DNA of 64,000 bases from Chaetorhynchus papuensis (GCA_013396525.1 VWYX01000407.1:300158-364157); one strand, 5' to 3'; positions 48,601-61,698 are shown, counted from the first letter of the stretch. Translations and numbers: made by a program. Notes: generated by a model from the letters alone, not told the origin.

Positions 48601-50798
48601 TAATGAGGCACAGGCTGTTGCTTGTGTGTTAACTGGAATTTTAGAAAGACTGTCAATAAGAGAAGAGATTCCTTTGTTTTGAGCAGGATTTCAAGATTAT
48701 GAAATTAATTTCATTCCAACTAAACTTTAAATTCTGAAATTAAAAAAAAATTAAAAGAAAGTATAGGACAATGAGAAATTCGGGGGAGCGGGGGAGTGTT
48801 ACTGATTTTTTCCTTAATTTTACTTTTGGCATCATCAGGGACTTTAAATACCCCAAGATCATGAAGCAATGTCGTTGTAGTGCATTGATGCATAGCACTT
48901 TAAACTGACAATTAACATTTTTCTTAGCATGTATTTTCTGTCATGTATATTATGTCAATAAATCCATTGACTGGGTGAAACTATAACTACAGTTGGGCTA
49001 AATTCAAATTACCACTGTAATTGAAGATTTTGCTTTCAGGTTGCAGGATCAGCCCCCATTCTCTGGCAAGTGTTTGAATTATGCCTATGAAAAATCAGAG
49101 TCCATAAATGGAAACAACAATACCACATATATTTAAGGCTTTTACATTTTCATTTGTTTTTGTTCAGAATTTCTATCCTTTTTTTCAAAATATTTGTGCC
49201 CTAGTAAGCTGATAATCTGAAGAGAGTTAAAAACATCAAGAAAGGGCAAATTATTTCAGTTAATACAAACATCCTTTTTTTTTCCTCCTGCCTCAGTGTC
49301 ATTGTATTCAGAAACTCTCCCGATGACTTACTCCAACATAGCATTTTATATTTTATAAGCTGCCAGAAAAATAAGCTAGTCTAAACAAATTAGATATTTC
49401 AAAGATACCATTTTGCAAGCAAAGTAGAAAGGTTTTCTTGGAACTTGTGATACTAATAAGAAATGCTGTTTCTTGAACAGCAATTAAGTATTTTCCCAGT
49501 GAAAATACTGCAACTATTCAAAGCTGTTTCAGGTTATTTTTAGTCCTCTCAGACCTCTGTAAACATTTATAACACCAAAAGGCAGTCAAGCAGTGACACC
49601 CAGTGGTTTAGTGGTTTCAGAATTCTGTCTTCAGTCTCTATTGCAGAGAAATCTTTTGTTTATCTCTTGTGTTCAGATCCAGTGTTACTCAAAATGGGTA
49701 AAAAAATTCCTGTTGAAGAGGTAGTCAGAATCCAGTAGTTATCCATGGTAATCCAGACTTCTCCACCTCACTAGGGTACTTTAAATTAAATTATTTAACT
49801 ACCACCATTATGGATATTATTCAGTTCCATGTATACAAGGAGTTAAGAAATGCATAGAAATAAACTCTGCAAATAAGCTATGAAGTTAGCCTTTGAACAA
49901 TCAAGGGCACAAAATTCTGTGCTTAAAATGATTTAACTGTCCGAAACAAAGAGCATTTTTAACCATTTTTAAAGCCTTTGAAACTCATGAATGGAAAACC
50001 ATTTTCTATTTAAAAATTCTATTAATATTTATGGTATTAGTAAAAATAAATAAGAGGTGATATTAGCACTGGTATTGGGATAACAGCTTGACATTCTCAG
50101 AGTCGCCGGAAATTTAAACTGCAAAGTAAACCAAAATTCTGCCAAAACAACTTTTCCTATCAAACATGACTGAACTACAATATCAGAGGCAGAGGCATAT
50201 CTTGACAAGAAATTGTATGCCCAACATAAGGAGTGAATGCAAGAAGTCTCATTTTCTTACTGCTGTCTCAGAGATAAACAAATATGATATTTTTGAGTTT
50301 TAAATTAATAACTTTGCTTTATCAAAACAAGCAAAACATCTTAGTCACGTAGTACTGACAACCACAAAAACAAATCAGATCACCCAGCCTTTTAAAATGT
50401 TCCGAGAGCTGTTCTCAAGGTATGTCTCTACCAATCTTGCAGACCCTGCAGAAGAAGAATCCTAGCAGAATTCCTTGATTTGCTTCTCTACCAGTCCAGT
50501 GCAACCGGTTGTGCATGTGGGAATAGAGTGTGGAACTGCATTATAGCTATTTCAGAATAAAGGCTGTGTGATTTAACACAAGTTTTGTTAACTGAGCCCA
50601 GGAAGAAGATACGGAAGTCCATGTCCATCACTCTCAAACATCTCAGCATTCTGTCAGGTTGTTGACTGCCCACTGCAGGAGATGATGCAAGACAGGCATG
50701 CCCCACATCATTCCTGAAAACATCGACACATCTATTTCAGTGGCAATTCTGTAAACAGCAGTTGTGATCCACACAGTTGTGTCTGGACTCCCACAGCA
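42656..50798. other. AT-rich DNA, no recognised gene or repeat family
   Basis: About 8 kb show no clear CR1 or LTR. Open frames reach about 100 codons on both strands without motifs. Overlapping open frames on opposite strands at 43160-43611 have splice-like borders (for example a minus-strand segment 43172-43348), but the two strands are equally open, so neither is called. Nothing else stands out. Confidence 0.4.
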
Positions 50799-50848
50799 AT
50801 GGGAAGGTGTAGTGGCACCTACTTAGAAATTCATAACAACTCCCAAGC
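50799..50848 (+). repeat. direct repeat, left copy, flanking a CR1 tail
   Basis: Fifty bases starting 'agcaatgggaaggtgtag' and ending 'aattcataacaactccc' match 51738-51787 at about 40 of 50 positions by eye, in the same orientation. The two copies are about 940 bp apart and bracket the CR1 tail at 51174-51560. They may be ends of an unrecognised older element. Confidence 0.55.
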
Positions 50849-51173
50849 CCAGGTGTTGAAGATCCAGCAAGACCCTATGTGGCATTAGAACCAGCAACAG
50901 ATGAGGAAAGGAAGTCAGAGAGAGCTGTTCCTCTGGAAAAAGAGGACACTGCAGTTCTGCCGGGAAGAGCTGGCCTTCAGCAAGGTTCCCCCCTATAACT
51001 GCTTCATTAGTTCTTCTCAAAATTGGACAATAAACAATTTCAAGTACAATAAAACAAGGAAAAACAGTAAAAGTGCTCAGGGGCTTATTAGATAACAGCT
51101 CCGAGGTCAGAGATGTTTCAGGCTAGAGAAACAATTTGATGACTGTGCTCCTCTTCTTTCTTCTTTTCTCATA

Positions 51174-51560
51174 GCTAAAGGCCAAGGGAGCTGGGCCTGC
51201 TTAGCATAGAGAAGGTGGAGGGAGTACCTTATCAATGTATCTATGTATCTGAAGGGAGAGTGTCAGGAGGATGGAGTCAGGCTCTGCTCAGTGGTGACAA
51301 GCAGTAGGACAAAAGTCAGTGGGCAGAAACTGATAGACGAGGGTTGCACCTGAACATGAGGAAGAACTTCTTTACTGTGCAGGTGACTGAGCACTGGAAC
51401 AGATTGCCCAGAGAGGTTGTGGAGTCTCTGGAGATGTTCAAAAGGTCTTTGGACACAATCCTGCATGACATGCTCTAAGGAACCCTGCTTGAGAAGGGGT
51501 GTTGCACTAATTGATCTTCCGTTGTCCCTTCCAATCTTATCCATTTTGTGATTCTGTGAA
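51174..51560 (+). mobile_element. CR1 LINE 3' end, truncated
   Basis: CR1 landmarks in order: 'caagggagctgggcctgctt', 'tatctgaagggagagtgtc', 'aggaggatggagtcaggctc', 'aacatgaggaagaacttctt', 'agcactggaacagattgccc', 'agaggttgtggagtctc', and the 3' tail 'gtcccttccaatctta' and 'ttttgtgattctgtgaa'. It belongs to the same broad subgroup as the 3' end of the 39070-41228 copy. Both surviving segments begin at nearly the same CR1 position. Confidence 0.93.
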
Positions 51561-51737
51561 ATGGCAGAGGAGACCGGATTGTGTTTCTGTAGCAAGGTTT
51601 TGGCATCTGGGGACCTGCAGGTGAGAATACATCAAAAGCTGCCCCCATGTAGGATAGAGCCAGGACCAACTGACTCCAAGACAGACCCACCTCTGGCCAA
51701 AGCTGAGCCCAGAAGGACTTTTGTGGCACCCTGATAG

Positions 51738-51787
51738 CAATGGGAGGGAGCAGTTACTTCTACTTGCAAATTCATAACAACTCCTGA
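51738..51787 (+). repeat. direct repeat, right copy
   Basis: The segment 'agcaatgggagggagcag' ... 'aattcataacaactcct' is the partner of 50799-50848. The identity is too low for a recent duplication. It is too long for a CR1 target-site duplication and lies outside the CR1 boundary by about 180 bp. Confidence 0.55.
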
Positions 51788-53156
51788 GATAGAGGTCAGA
51801 ATAAAAGAGACATTGTTGAGGTTTTCCCCAGGATATTTCACTCCCTTTTCTTATTTTTCTTCTTTAAAATATACAGTGAAGTATTTGTTTTGGATAACAG
51901 ATGCTGCTATGGCTTGTTTTATACTGAGGTGCCAGCTATCCCTTATGTTCCAAAAACAATGCCAAACCTGCTGGCAAGAGACTTATTATAGTGTCTTTCT
52001 TACAGTGTTCAGTTGTTCCAAGTGGGCAACTCTTCCTGTTAAAGTTTTCCCTCTTTTTAACAGGCACTAGTTTTTATGCTGGAGGTCACCTCTGTTATCA
52101 TTACCTGCAGTGACTGGATATTTGGAGAAATAGGACACATGGGAGAGCTACAAGTGATGACCAAACAGAGAATAGAGCAAAGAGGGAAGTAGGTATTTCC
52201 ATAATTGTATCTACATTTTCAGCTGTATGGATTCTACAAAGGTGAGGATTGTTGTGCAAACACTGCTTTTAGGGAAAATCAGTTTGGCTTAGCAGAAGTG
52301 GAAGTTTTTCCCTGTGTTCAGGAGTGCTCTTCTGCCAGAGTAGTAAGACAGAACTTGTGACCTTGCAAGCAAAGCATCAGTGCCCATTGCCTAAATCTTC
52401 ATGAACAAGAATATTGGAGAAAGACTTCACAGAAACATTTAAATGATCTCATCTCTCATTGCTAACCCACTCCCTGCCCCGGTATCATTTATCTAACACA
52501 GCCCTTTTTGGGTGTGAGCTCAGTTATCTAACAGCAAGGGCTTGGGACCCTTCACAGTATCTATATTAGTATGATCCACAGCAACTGCCAAGTACCTGGA
52601 ACCCTCAAATGTCTATTCACAGTCTGGTCACTCCATGAGTAGGTACCACAAAAGCCAAGTCCTTATCTAGGGGTAGGTAGAAATCTCCCCAAACCAAGGT
52701 TCATAATTGTGTCTCTTTTGTGGGAGTTCAAAACATCTTTATATGTATGCAGCTGTTCCAGGAAAGACAGCTTTTGCAGCATTTTTGGCTTTCAAACTTG
52801 GTCCTATCAGACAGTTCATGATATTCCAGGAGTTTCCCAAGAGACTTGCTTCTTCTATTTCCCCATCGAAAAACATTACTTTCAGATGGAATGTATTTTC
52901 ACTAGGGATGAAACCAGGGAAATACCAGCATAGCAGACAGTAATAATTAATAAGTCAACATTGTTGGTGCACATTTTTCTATAACACCTGGGCACAAAGG
53001 TAGGGTAAAAATGCAGATGTTTATTTTAACAAAACACAGCCCGGCAAACATACAATCCTGATCTGCACAGCTCTCTAATGGAAATGACTTGGAAATACTG
53101 CTGTGACAAAGACTGTAGATTGATAGCAAGCCATGGAATTAGCAAAATAAAAAAAA
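51788..53156. other. no gene recognised
   Basis: AT-rich single-copy-like DNA up to the third N gap. Two overlapping plus-strand frames near 52707-52943 have no recognisable motif. Confidence 0.45.
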
Positions 53157-53929
53157 NNNNNNNNNNNNNNNNNNNNNNNNNNNNNNNNNNNNNNNNNNNN
53201 NNNNNNNNNNNNNNNNNNNNNNNNNNNNNNNNNNNNNNNNNNNNNNNNNNNNNNNNNNNNNNNNNNNNNNNNNNNNNNNNNNNNNNNNNNNNNNNNNNNN
53301 NNNNNNNNNNNNNNNNNNNNNNNNNNNNNNNNNNNNNNNNNNNNNNNNNNNNNNNNNNNNNNNNNNNNNNNNNNNNNNNNNNNNNNNNNNNNNNNNNNNN
53401 NNNNNNNNNNNNNNNNNNNNNNNNNNNNNNNNNNNNNNNNNNNNNNNNNNNNNNNNNNNNNNNNNNNNNNNNNNNNNNNNNNNNNNNNNNNNNNNNNNNN
53501 NNNNNNNNNNNNNNNNNNNNNNNNNNNNNNNNNNNNNNNNNNNNNNNNNNNNNNNNNNNNNNNNNNNNNNNNNNNNNNNNNNNNNNNNNNNNNNNNNNNN
53601 NNNNNNNNNNNNNNNNNNNNNNNNNNNNNNNNNNNNNNNNNNNNNNNNNNNNNNNNNNNNNNNNNNNNNNNNNNNNNNNNNNNNNNNNNNNNNNNNNNNN
53701 NNNNNNNNNNNNNNNNNNNNNNNNNNNNNNNNNNNNNNNNNNNNNNNNNNNNNNNNNNNNNNNNNNNNNNNNNNNNNNNNNNNNNNNNNNNNNNNNNNNN
53801 NNNNNNNNNNNNNNNNNNNNNNNNNNNNNNNNNNNNNNNNNNNNNNNNNNNNNNNNNNNNNNNNNNNNNNNNNNNNNNNNNNNNNNNNNNNNNNNNNNNN
53901 NNNNNNNNNNNNNNNNNNNNNNNNNNNNN
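53157..53929. other. assembly gap (773 N)
   Basis: The gap follows an A-rich end ('aaaataaaaaaa') and precedes 'taacacatatataatt'. Both edges are low complexity, so a simple repeat inside the gap is likely. Confidence 0.98.
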
Positions 53930-56394
53930 TAACACATATATAATTAGGATGATCACTAGCAGTGTCTGCTTTCAAGTTAGCATTCATTATTCATACATTT
54001 TTCTTCTGTAAGACAACTGCATTGACATTCAATTCTTACCTTATTGTATGCTTGCAAGAAAATGGATCAAAACAGAATACAACTGCATGTTCTGAAAAGA
54101 GACAAACCCCACTATTGACAGGCAATTCACTATCACTTCTTTTTAACTTCACTTCCTTTCCATTGCTAATGTAAATCCTACAAACCCCACATTCCTGTGG
54201 GCAGCAAAAGACTTCGGGAATTTTAGGGTCTGTATGCAAACACACACCAACCCTTACCTAAACAATCTCTTCTAGCAACACAGTATATATAAAAAAAACC
54301 CCAGCTTTTACATATAAATATAAATACCCTACATATGACTTGTTAACTTTATATTAACTTGGCATTTGGTGATGAGGAAAACATTTTTTAAGGTCATGTT
54401 CCCTCCTCAAACAGTCAGGTTTTTGTTTCCTGCAAAATGGGAAGGCTGCACAGCACTGTATGGTTTCCTGAGTGACATCTACAACATGAAGAAGGGAATT
54501 TTTGGCAGTTAAATGATATTGCTTCAGATCTGTGGGCATTCTCAGAGGGCTGGAGCAGGCAGCAATCAATCTTGGTTTAAACACACTCCTAAAGTGAATG
54601 CTATTAATTAGGGCAACTGGCTTTGGCTGAGATGACCAAGATCCTAAGCTCTTTCTGAGCAGCAAGCACCAGTCAATATGAATTATGAAGCACTGATGCA
54701 AGTTTGTTTGCTGGTAGGTTGTTTAACAAATGAGTCAATAGCTCATGCATTTAAAATCATGTTTTCTTTGTCATAATAAGTCACAGCCTCAAATACAGTG
54801 CACTACAGCAGCATAAGCTGAAAACACACAGATGTGGCCAAGTGTAAGGAAAGAAAATGCTACAGCTGAGAAGAGAAAATTTCACTGGACATTCAGGGTG
54901 CTCACAATTATCTTCTCAAATTCTACTAGAAGGAATCTACACCGACTGAGAAACAAAGAGGTAGGTAAAGGAAATTATATATGAAAACTTTTCCAGTTTC
55001 TCCAGGCAAACGGTACCATTGTCTCTGACAAAGCACGTTATGTTTTGTTAATATAATGCAAACTCCATCTTCAAGCCTAAACTGGAATTGCTACGTTTAA
55101 GTCATGTCCTGTGTCACCTGGGTGTCCCAAGAACAGTGCTGCTAAATGTTTTCAGCTGTGTATTGTTAAATTAATTAACGGCTTTACTTCATCCAATTTC
55201 TGCCAAAAAGATATAAATATGCTTACAAACAGGAACACTGTTGCCTCTGGTTATAAAGAGGTTTCAGATAAAAATCCTCATTCTTGCTATGACAAGTCTC
55301 TCAAATATGTCTGTTGTCCTCCATGCTGTGCTGAAGGTGGGTCAAGAGAAGCTTCATTAACACAGAACTTCTGATACTGAACGCACCGTTTGAAAAAAGA
55401 CCATGCAACTGTAAGTAGATTAAAAAGGAAAATACAGAGTCGTATATGGAGCTCAGCCCCTGATATTGAGTCCTTTTAATCTCAATATATGGATTTCTGG
55501 AGTTTATATATCACAGCACACAGTGAAAGCTCCACGAATTATATGGAAAATGATGATTTGTATTTCAGAAAGGCCTTAGAAATGGGATATTCTGGAGAAA
55601 CTTCTTTTTTTGTTCTGTATCACAGCAATTGAAAAGGCCATCATTTAGAGGTAAGAAAATCTCAATCTTTTATGTAAAATAAAATATTACTTAAAAAATA
55701 AGTTGTTCTTTTTTTTTAATTTGTTTTTTGGTTGAAAAACATATAAAATAATCTAGAAGGTCTGCTTGTTCCATCTGAATAGAAAAGAGGGGAAAAAAGT
55801 CTAATTGGAAAAAAAATAAGATAGAAGGGTATTTCAGAGAAACCATCTCAGAGAAAGTGCTGAATCTTTGTTCTCAAGTACTTTGTAGGTCAGCATTTCA
55901 GGTGGCTGTTTCCTAATATTAGCTAGAAAATGCTACGTAATAAAACCTAACAACAGTGCTATTTACTTGCACGGTCTCCCTTGTGGGTAGCATGTAGACT
56001 TCTTTTTTTGTCTTCATTTTTGCTTAATCTAACTCTAAAATACCTTAGATTAAGTATATCACACAGGCAGTGATTTTTTTATAGTGTCTCTATTGCTGTT
56101 TTATAATGGCCTTTGCTCTCTGTAGCAAAAAAATGGTCATGTTTATCTAACATGGGTTCACTTACTAATTTGCCTCATCATTCTTTTCACTTCTGGCACT
56201 TCTAATTATTCTTGAAATTTCTTCTGCTGATTATTCTGATGCATAACCTCCTGTACCAGTTTAAAACCAACTGTTTCTAATGCCTTGTGTTCTTTTATTG
56301 GCTGCGTTATGAAATCGTGGGGATTAAAAAAAAAAAAGGAGAAAAACCAGTTTATATAAACAGCTTGATATTTTTAAAGCACGGGGTCAAGCCG

Positions 56395-56440
56395 ATCAGC
56401 TTTTAATTAGAAACAGATTAAACTTTGATCACTCCTGCAG
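56395..56440. promoter_or_regulatory. possible conserved enhancer core
   Basis: The stretch contains 'ttttaattag' (homeodomain-type TAATTA core) and 'actttgatc' at 56422-56430, whose reverse 'gatcaaag' fits the TCF/LEF site. They lie within 30 bp of each other, next to 'gggtcaagccgatcagc'. The density of motif words in otherwise simple AT-rich DNA suggests a conserved non-coding element. This is a motif reading only. Confidence 0.2.
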
Positions 56441-58123
56441 AGCTCTACAGCATTGACTGAAGGTAATCCCCACGAGCCTTGGAGTGAGCGTAGCTGAGAT
56501 ATCTTGCCAGTGACTTTGCATTTAAGAACTGAAGGTCAGAAAGTCAAAGCAGCATGCTAAAGCAGGGAAGATTCTAAATCCTGCTGGGGCATTGACACAA
56601 ATGATGTGCTGCTGGGGAACACAAAAGAAGAGCAGTCCAAGCTGCAAATCAAGCGCTAAAGTTCTCCTAAGTTCTCCAGTTCATTGATTTATGGTAAGGT
56701 ATTAATATCTTTTTCAGCAAAACTTATATAAAAATAGATAGTATTGTAGCTCATATCTGAGGAATGGAAATAATAACTTTTATTTCTGTGGGTTTTGGTC
56801 ACAGAAGCTAATGGTAGCTTCAAAATGCAATGGAAAGGCTCATGAGGTTTGAGTAACAGTGTGTAACCACAGAGCTGTTTATGGCATTTCTATAATGATC
56901 GACTTGTTTAAGTTGCTACATCCCAAATGTTTAAACATTCTCTGTGCTTATGTAGATGTGCATCTCTTAATATTGCTCACCATTGTGAAATCTCACCAAA
57001 GTTCTCTTCAAAGCAGTGTAGCCCCATGTGCAAGTCTGCAGACTAAGATTCTCTATCTTGCTCTGGAGAACTCAGCTGAAAACCCTTTTTTTTCTTATTC
57101 TTCTTACACTTTTAGGGGAGTATCCCTATAGAAGTACCACAAGTATTTAACTTATTGGAATAATCTTCTTCCTTGCTGGTATATGTTATAGTGGCTCGTT
57201 TGGCTCTAAATGAAGGGCAGAGGCACTGGTAACTGCTGTAACTCTCTGGGCATCTGCAGGAGAGGCAGTCAGAAATACAGGCAGGCAAGAACTAACCTTA
57301 TGGGAAGCTTTTCACTTACCTCTGCAGACTGAAGTGTATTTAAGTATTTGAGATTAAAAGAAACTACTTTTGGAAGCAGCCTGCTTTTATTAATTAATTG
57401 AAGGTGTGTCTTGTCAAGGTACCATGAGACTTAGATAAGGGTGCCTGACAAACTGTGTGTGTGTGCTACAAAAACATCCTAAGACCAGTTTGGTTTCCAA
57501 CTTTTTTCAATCTAGTGTTGATCTTTTATGTCTAATTTTTTCCATGTTAAATTGGAGTGAATTTATGGTTTTTTATTGTGTTTTGTTTTTTACTCTCAGG
57601 GTATCAATCTGGGAATGCGTAGTACATGAGTTAGTATCAGGAACATTTATTCTCCATATTCCCGTGGGGAAAGCTACTCTGTCAAAAATGTGGAAATAAA
57701 GACATATTGATTTCTGTGAAAACCTCTTCTGGAGGAACAAATAAATATAAGTCTTATAATTTAATTTTAAGCATAATGTTCATATTTTCCTAAGTGATTG
57801 GATTGAAAACTTGAATTGAACTGAACTGAAACTAAAAATCTCAGACTTCAAGGAAGCCACATAGCCTGATTAATAAGAACTTTATTTTCTAGGATTCCTT
57901 AAACCAAATTTTTCAGGAAAAGTTGAGAGAGTCTAAGCAGAGTAAATGCACTGAGTTCCAACTTAGTTTTTCAGTACACATTATAGAAAAACTTTGGATG
58001 GGTAGACGGGTGAGCTGGATTTTTTCCACCCTTTTGCAGCTCTCGGGTGTCTCTGGTCTCTTGATAAAGCTGGTGACTGAGCAATGACTGGCTCTTTGTG
58101 CTTCACGTTTGTGTTTCTAACAG

Positions 58124-58193
58124 GCTTTCCTGGCCCTAAGGCTTTGCCCCGAACCGCAGCATCAAGCCTTGATCGAGCCATTTCTGGCGGCAG
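58124..58193 (+). other. candidate internal exon (plus strand), GC-rich, unknown gene
   Basis: Seventy GC-rich bases with several CpGs lie between the acceptor 'cacgtttgtgtttctaacag' and the donor 'GCGGCAG|gtgact'. Two frames are open: AFLALRLCPEPQHQALIEPF (phase 0) and FPGPKALPRTAASSLDRAIS (after two bases). CpG retention in an AT-rich setting argues for selective constraint or a regulatory role. On the minus strand the same patch carries an ATG-started 66-codon frame (57981-58181), so the coding strand is uncertain. No protein family is recognised. Confidence 0.33.
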
Positions 58194-58199
58194 GTGACT

Positions 58200-58213
58200 G
58201 TCACTAGAGGGCG
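58200..58213 (+). promoter_or_regulatory. CTCF-like binding motif
   Basis: The sequence 'gtcactagagggcgatg' contains 'CACTAGAGGGCG', matching the vertebrate CTCF core (CCA-C-TAG-RGGGCG type) except for T at the first C. It lies just 3' of the GC-rich exon candidate. CTCF sites mark chromatin loop anchors and insulators in birds as in mammals. Occupancy cannot be judged from sequence. Confidence 0.45.
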
Positions 58214-60355
58214 ATGCATATCCAGAGTTTTAGGAATTTTTGTCCCTCCAAAGGAACCGATAGGTAGCCCTGCGGGTTGTGGTTGATCCCACACAACTTG
58301 CTGCTGTTGTGCTTCTGAACTTTCTGATTAGTTGTTACATATGTATGATAACCCTGATAAGAAAATATAAGACTTTGGGAAATGGCTAGGAGATCTCTGC
58401 CTGGAGTTTTACTGGAGATGCTGTGTCATTTTTATGAGAACTTTTCTTATTGAGCTTTGCTTAAATATTTCTTAGCTTGTGGCACCTCCTGGCTTTTTTT
58501 TTTTCCTCTATTTTTCTCAAGACATTCATGGTTCTTTTTTTTCCAATTACTTTTTCTTTAAGTTATTGAAACATAAATGGGTTGATATTTTTAATTACAT
58601 AGGTTCATACTTTCTTCCAATGAGCTCAGTAAATAACTTTTGCACCTGTCTAACCTATCTGGTAATGTGCAATGGGTGGGAAAAGCAACAGCTCATGCTA
58701 ATTGTAATGATCTGTACATGTAACTATTGTTATTTAATTGCTATGAAGACCTACTGACCTTTTACAGCAAAAGCTGTTGCATCAGAATAATCTGAGGTAC
58801 AGTGCTGTGGAGCAAAACAAGCATGCAGCTAGGAAAACACCAAAATCTCAGTATTGTTTTAGTCCTTTTCTGTCACCATTTAAAGCGAATATTTGCTCTT
58901 TCAAGCAGACCTCAGCAGCAGCACCAACATGGCCTGTGCAGCACGGCATTACAAGCCAGCTGTGAAAGGAGCTGGGCTGGACGAGATAGGAGATCCTGAT
59001 GAGAAATTTATGGGAAATTTAATGCAATTTCCTATGGCTGGGATGAATTTGGCTTTTTGTAAGATTTGTCATTTGTCTGCAATTAGTTTTGTTTTGGGAA
59101 ACAATTGCCATACTGCAAGGGTAGAAGTGATGGCACTCAGGTTTCCACAGGTGCAGTCTGTTTTTCATTTTTTGGTTAAACTGCTCAGAAGTTAGGGATG
59201 TATCTGAGTTGGAAATGGTTCCCAACTATGTCAGAGCTTTTGCCACCATTTGAGAATTAAGGGTATGTTGTTATCACAGGACCCATCAGGAAGTCTAGCA
59301 AGGGCTTTATTTCTTGTGTTGTCCATTATCCTAACCAAGGAACTGAAGGGATAGGCCTGCCAAATACTCACTTGAGAAGATACACCTTTTCTACCCTCCA
59401 GTTCCCCTAAATAGAATGGACAATCTGTTCATTTCTGATCTTTAGGGCTTTTCAAGGAAGTTTATTCTGATGTCATTATTAAGAGTCATTGTGAAACCTT
59501 CTAAATCAGGAAAATAGCAGTGACAAGCTCACAGCTGTTACCAGAGAGAGATGAGGTTGGATAGTGGCTTTGCTGGTATATTCTGTGTAAGGTACCATTC
59601 TGCATCACCAGCCAAGAGATTTAGTGACTTCATGCTGACTGGTACAGTGGGATTCCCAAAGCTCAGATCTTGGTACCCTGCCTTACACTGGACCACTCTG
59701 GGGTGCACCATCACTGTTGGGGGTTAGAGGTAAAATACTGGATTTTTCTCCAGCTCTTCTCTTTTTGGATATGTTCTTTTCCAAAGACTCAGCTTGGCTG
59801 GCGAGCCATGTTCGGGAAAATACCACTTCCAGTATAATCGGAAGTGATATATTTCCTTTTAGTATATACATGAAATGGGCATTTATCCAGCGAACTTCAT
59901 GCACAATTATTCCACTGGTGAGGCACAACCATGGCAAGATGTATCACAGAGCGTGTCCCTGCTCACCAGTTACTTCTGCCTGGTCCTCCTGACAGGAGTG
60001 TTCAAGATGAGAGAAAGCTGTTCCTCTACAGATAAATACTTTAAGTTAATTAGTTCTAACACAGAATGAACAGAGCACCTTTTTGGTGGGGCCCTGATTC
60101 TCCCCCCATTCCGAGGGCCTGACATTCTGTATGTCTGTTGTGTACCCACACACAAGCTGTGAGATGTCCACATAAAAAACAATAAATGCCAGGAGATGTT
60201 TGCTTACTTTCTCCTCTTCAACCTCAGTACGGAGTTCCTGCTTTACAGTGATGTATCCTGTTTCCATGAGGTCTGTGGTACACAAAGCAGTCAGGTGATG
60301 ACCTTTAATCAGAGCAGATGTCATAGCACCATGTACTCGTTTCCAGTGCTATTTA

Positions 60356-61698
60356 ATATTCTCTGTTTGCCCTAAGATAGCAAGTTGGCTTTTCTGATGG
60401 TAGTTTTCTTTCAGAAGCTGGTCTGAAAAGAGTTCCAGTTTAAACCTGATCTGATGCAAAGAAGTAAGATAAACCATGAAGAGGTTGCAGATGAAGTGAA
60501 TTCGTTTTTGGTGCCAAGAATAGCTTTGACAGGATCCACATACCAAATCTTCTTGTACCCCCATGGCTTGAAGGGAGAAAAATAGGTTTTTGGTGTTTGA
60601 CTAAGATTTGTCTTTGAAGAACTGCCTCAGAAAACAAAGTCACCTTTTTTTTGCTTTTGCAATGTGAATTCTGAGGAGATTATCACCTAATGGTGTAGTC
60701 TCTGAATAACTGGGCAAAACTTAATCAAGGAGGAGAAAAAGTAGGAGCTACTCATGGTGTGCAGGGTTTTGTTCCTTGTCTTTGAGCATCCTGTTCTAGG
60801 AACTCATATTTTCTAAGGTTCAAGACCTGTCTTCTCATGTACTTTTTTTCCCCTACCCGGAGTACATACATGACATAGCTAATTACATTTTCCCCTGAGC
60901 TTGGATTTGGGGTGGAGTGGTATATGCTGTCTACTTGCACAGCTTGTGGTGATATTCACATTTGGGAGAAATAAAGTGAGATTAAAGAATAACTATTGAG
61001 GCAAATCTCTGATTTGTACAGCTGAAACTGGCAGAAAGTCTTTGCTTAAGGTTAGGGGTTTTGGCAATTACTGATCTTCATTACTTAAAGTTTTCCTCAA
61101 ATGCTTGAGGATCTTGGTGATCTTGTTAATGAAGTTTTAGCTGAGTTGGTTATTGGTTGATTTCTGTTACCCTCAGCATAACAATTTTTGTCTACTTAAG
61201 ATTTTCTCTCAAATAGAGGTTTTTAAGTCCTAGGCCTCAGATCTCATTCAACTATATTTGATTTGAACTGGTTTCCCATCAAGAAAGTCCTCTCTTGCTA
61301 AGAAAATAAAATGTGGGGAAAGTTACTTTCCTCAATACCCTCTATAACGTTATAATTGTCACTAGTCTGTAAACATCATAACAAACCTACATCACAGTGG
61401 TTAAAACATTACATCTGAAACAGTGGCATTGCATGATTAAAAGCATGAGCTGCTACAGTGTAGGTCAGGTCAGACTTTTTGCTCCAACAGTGTGCCTGCT
61501 TCTGCTCTTCAGTTTCAGTTTTCTTACCCAAAAATATATATTTCTTCTGGTAATTAGGGTACTTGCAGAAATGCAGAAGGAATTGTTTTAAATTCTACTG
61601 TAATTGACATAGTTAAGTGTCAAACCTGTCTCTGCATTTCCTGAGACAGGTATCTTTGGGATTGCTTTGCTCTGAATTGAAACCTACTAAGAAAAAGC
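60356..61698 (+). repeat. tandem duplication, copy 1 (1343 bp)
   Basis: From 'atattctctgtttgcccta' to 'cctactaagaaaaagc' this unit is repeated at 61700-63042 with a constant offset of 1344 and no indels. Five single-base differences are visible (60426, 60429, 60469, 60868, 60893 against copy 2). The difference at 60426 changes TGC to TGA in a plus-strand open frame that is intact in copy 2. The unit contains no recognised repeat family. Confidence 0.97.

Larger units (their letters stand above)
53930..60355. other. AT-rich DNA with possible regulatory and exon candidates
   Basis: No repeat family is recognised. The notable parts are a homeodomain/TCF-like motif cluster near 56395-56440 and a CpG-containing patch near 58124-58213, both listed separately. 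Further splice-like segments at 59863-59917 (plus), 60208-60348 (minus) and 60228-60294 (plus) are mutually inconsistent in strand or phase and are not called as exons. Confidence 0.4.

Noticed and set aside
53026..53987. Open frames of about 280-300 codons
   Set aside because: They run through the third N gap and have no supported coding content.
60208..60348. Minus-strand 47-codon open segment with donor 'gtaagc'
   Set aside because: The acceptor is poor, and the plus strand of the same segment has a better acceptor and donor, so the signals are contradictory.
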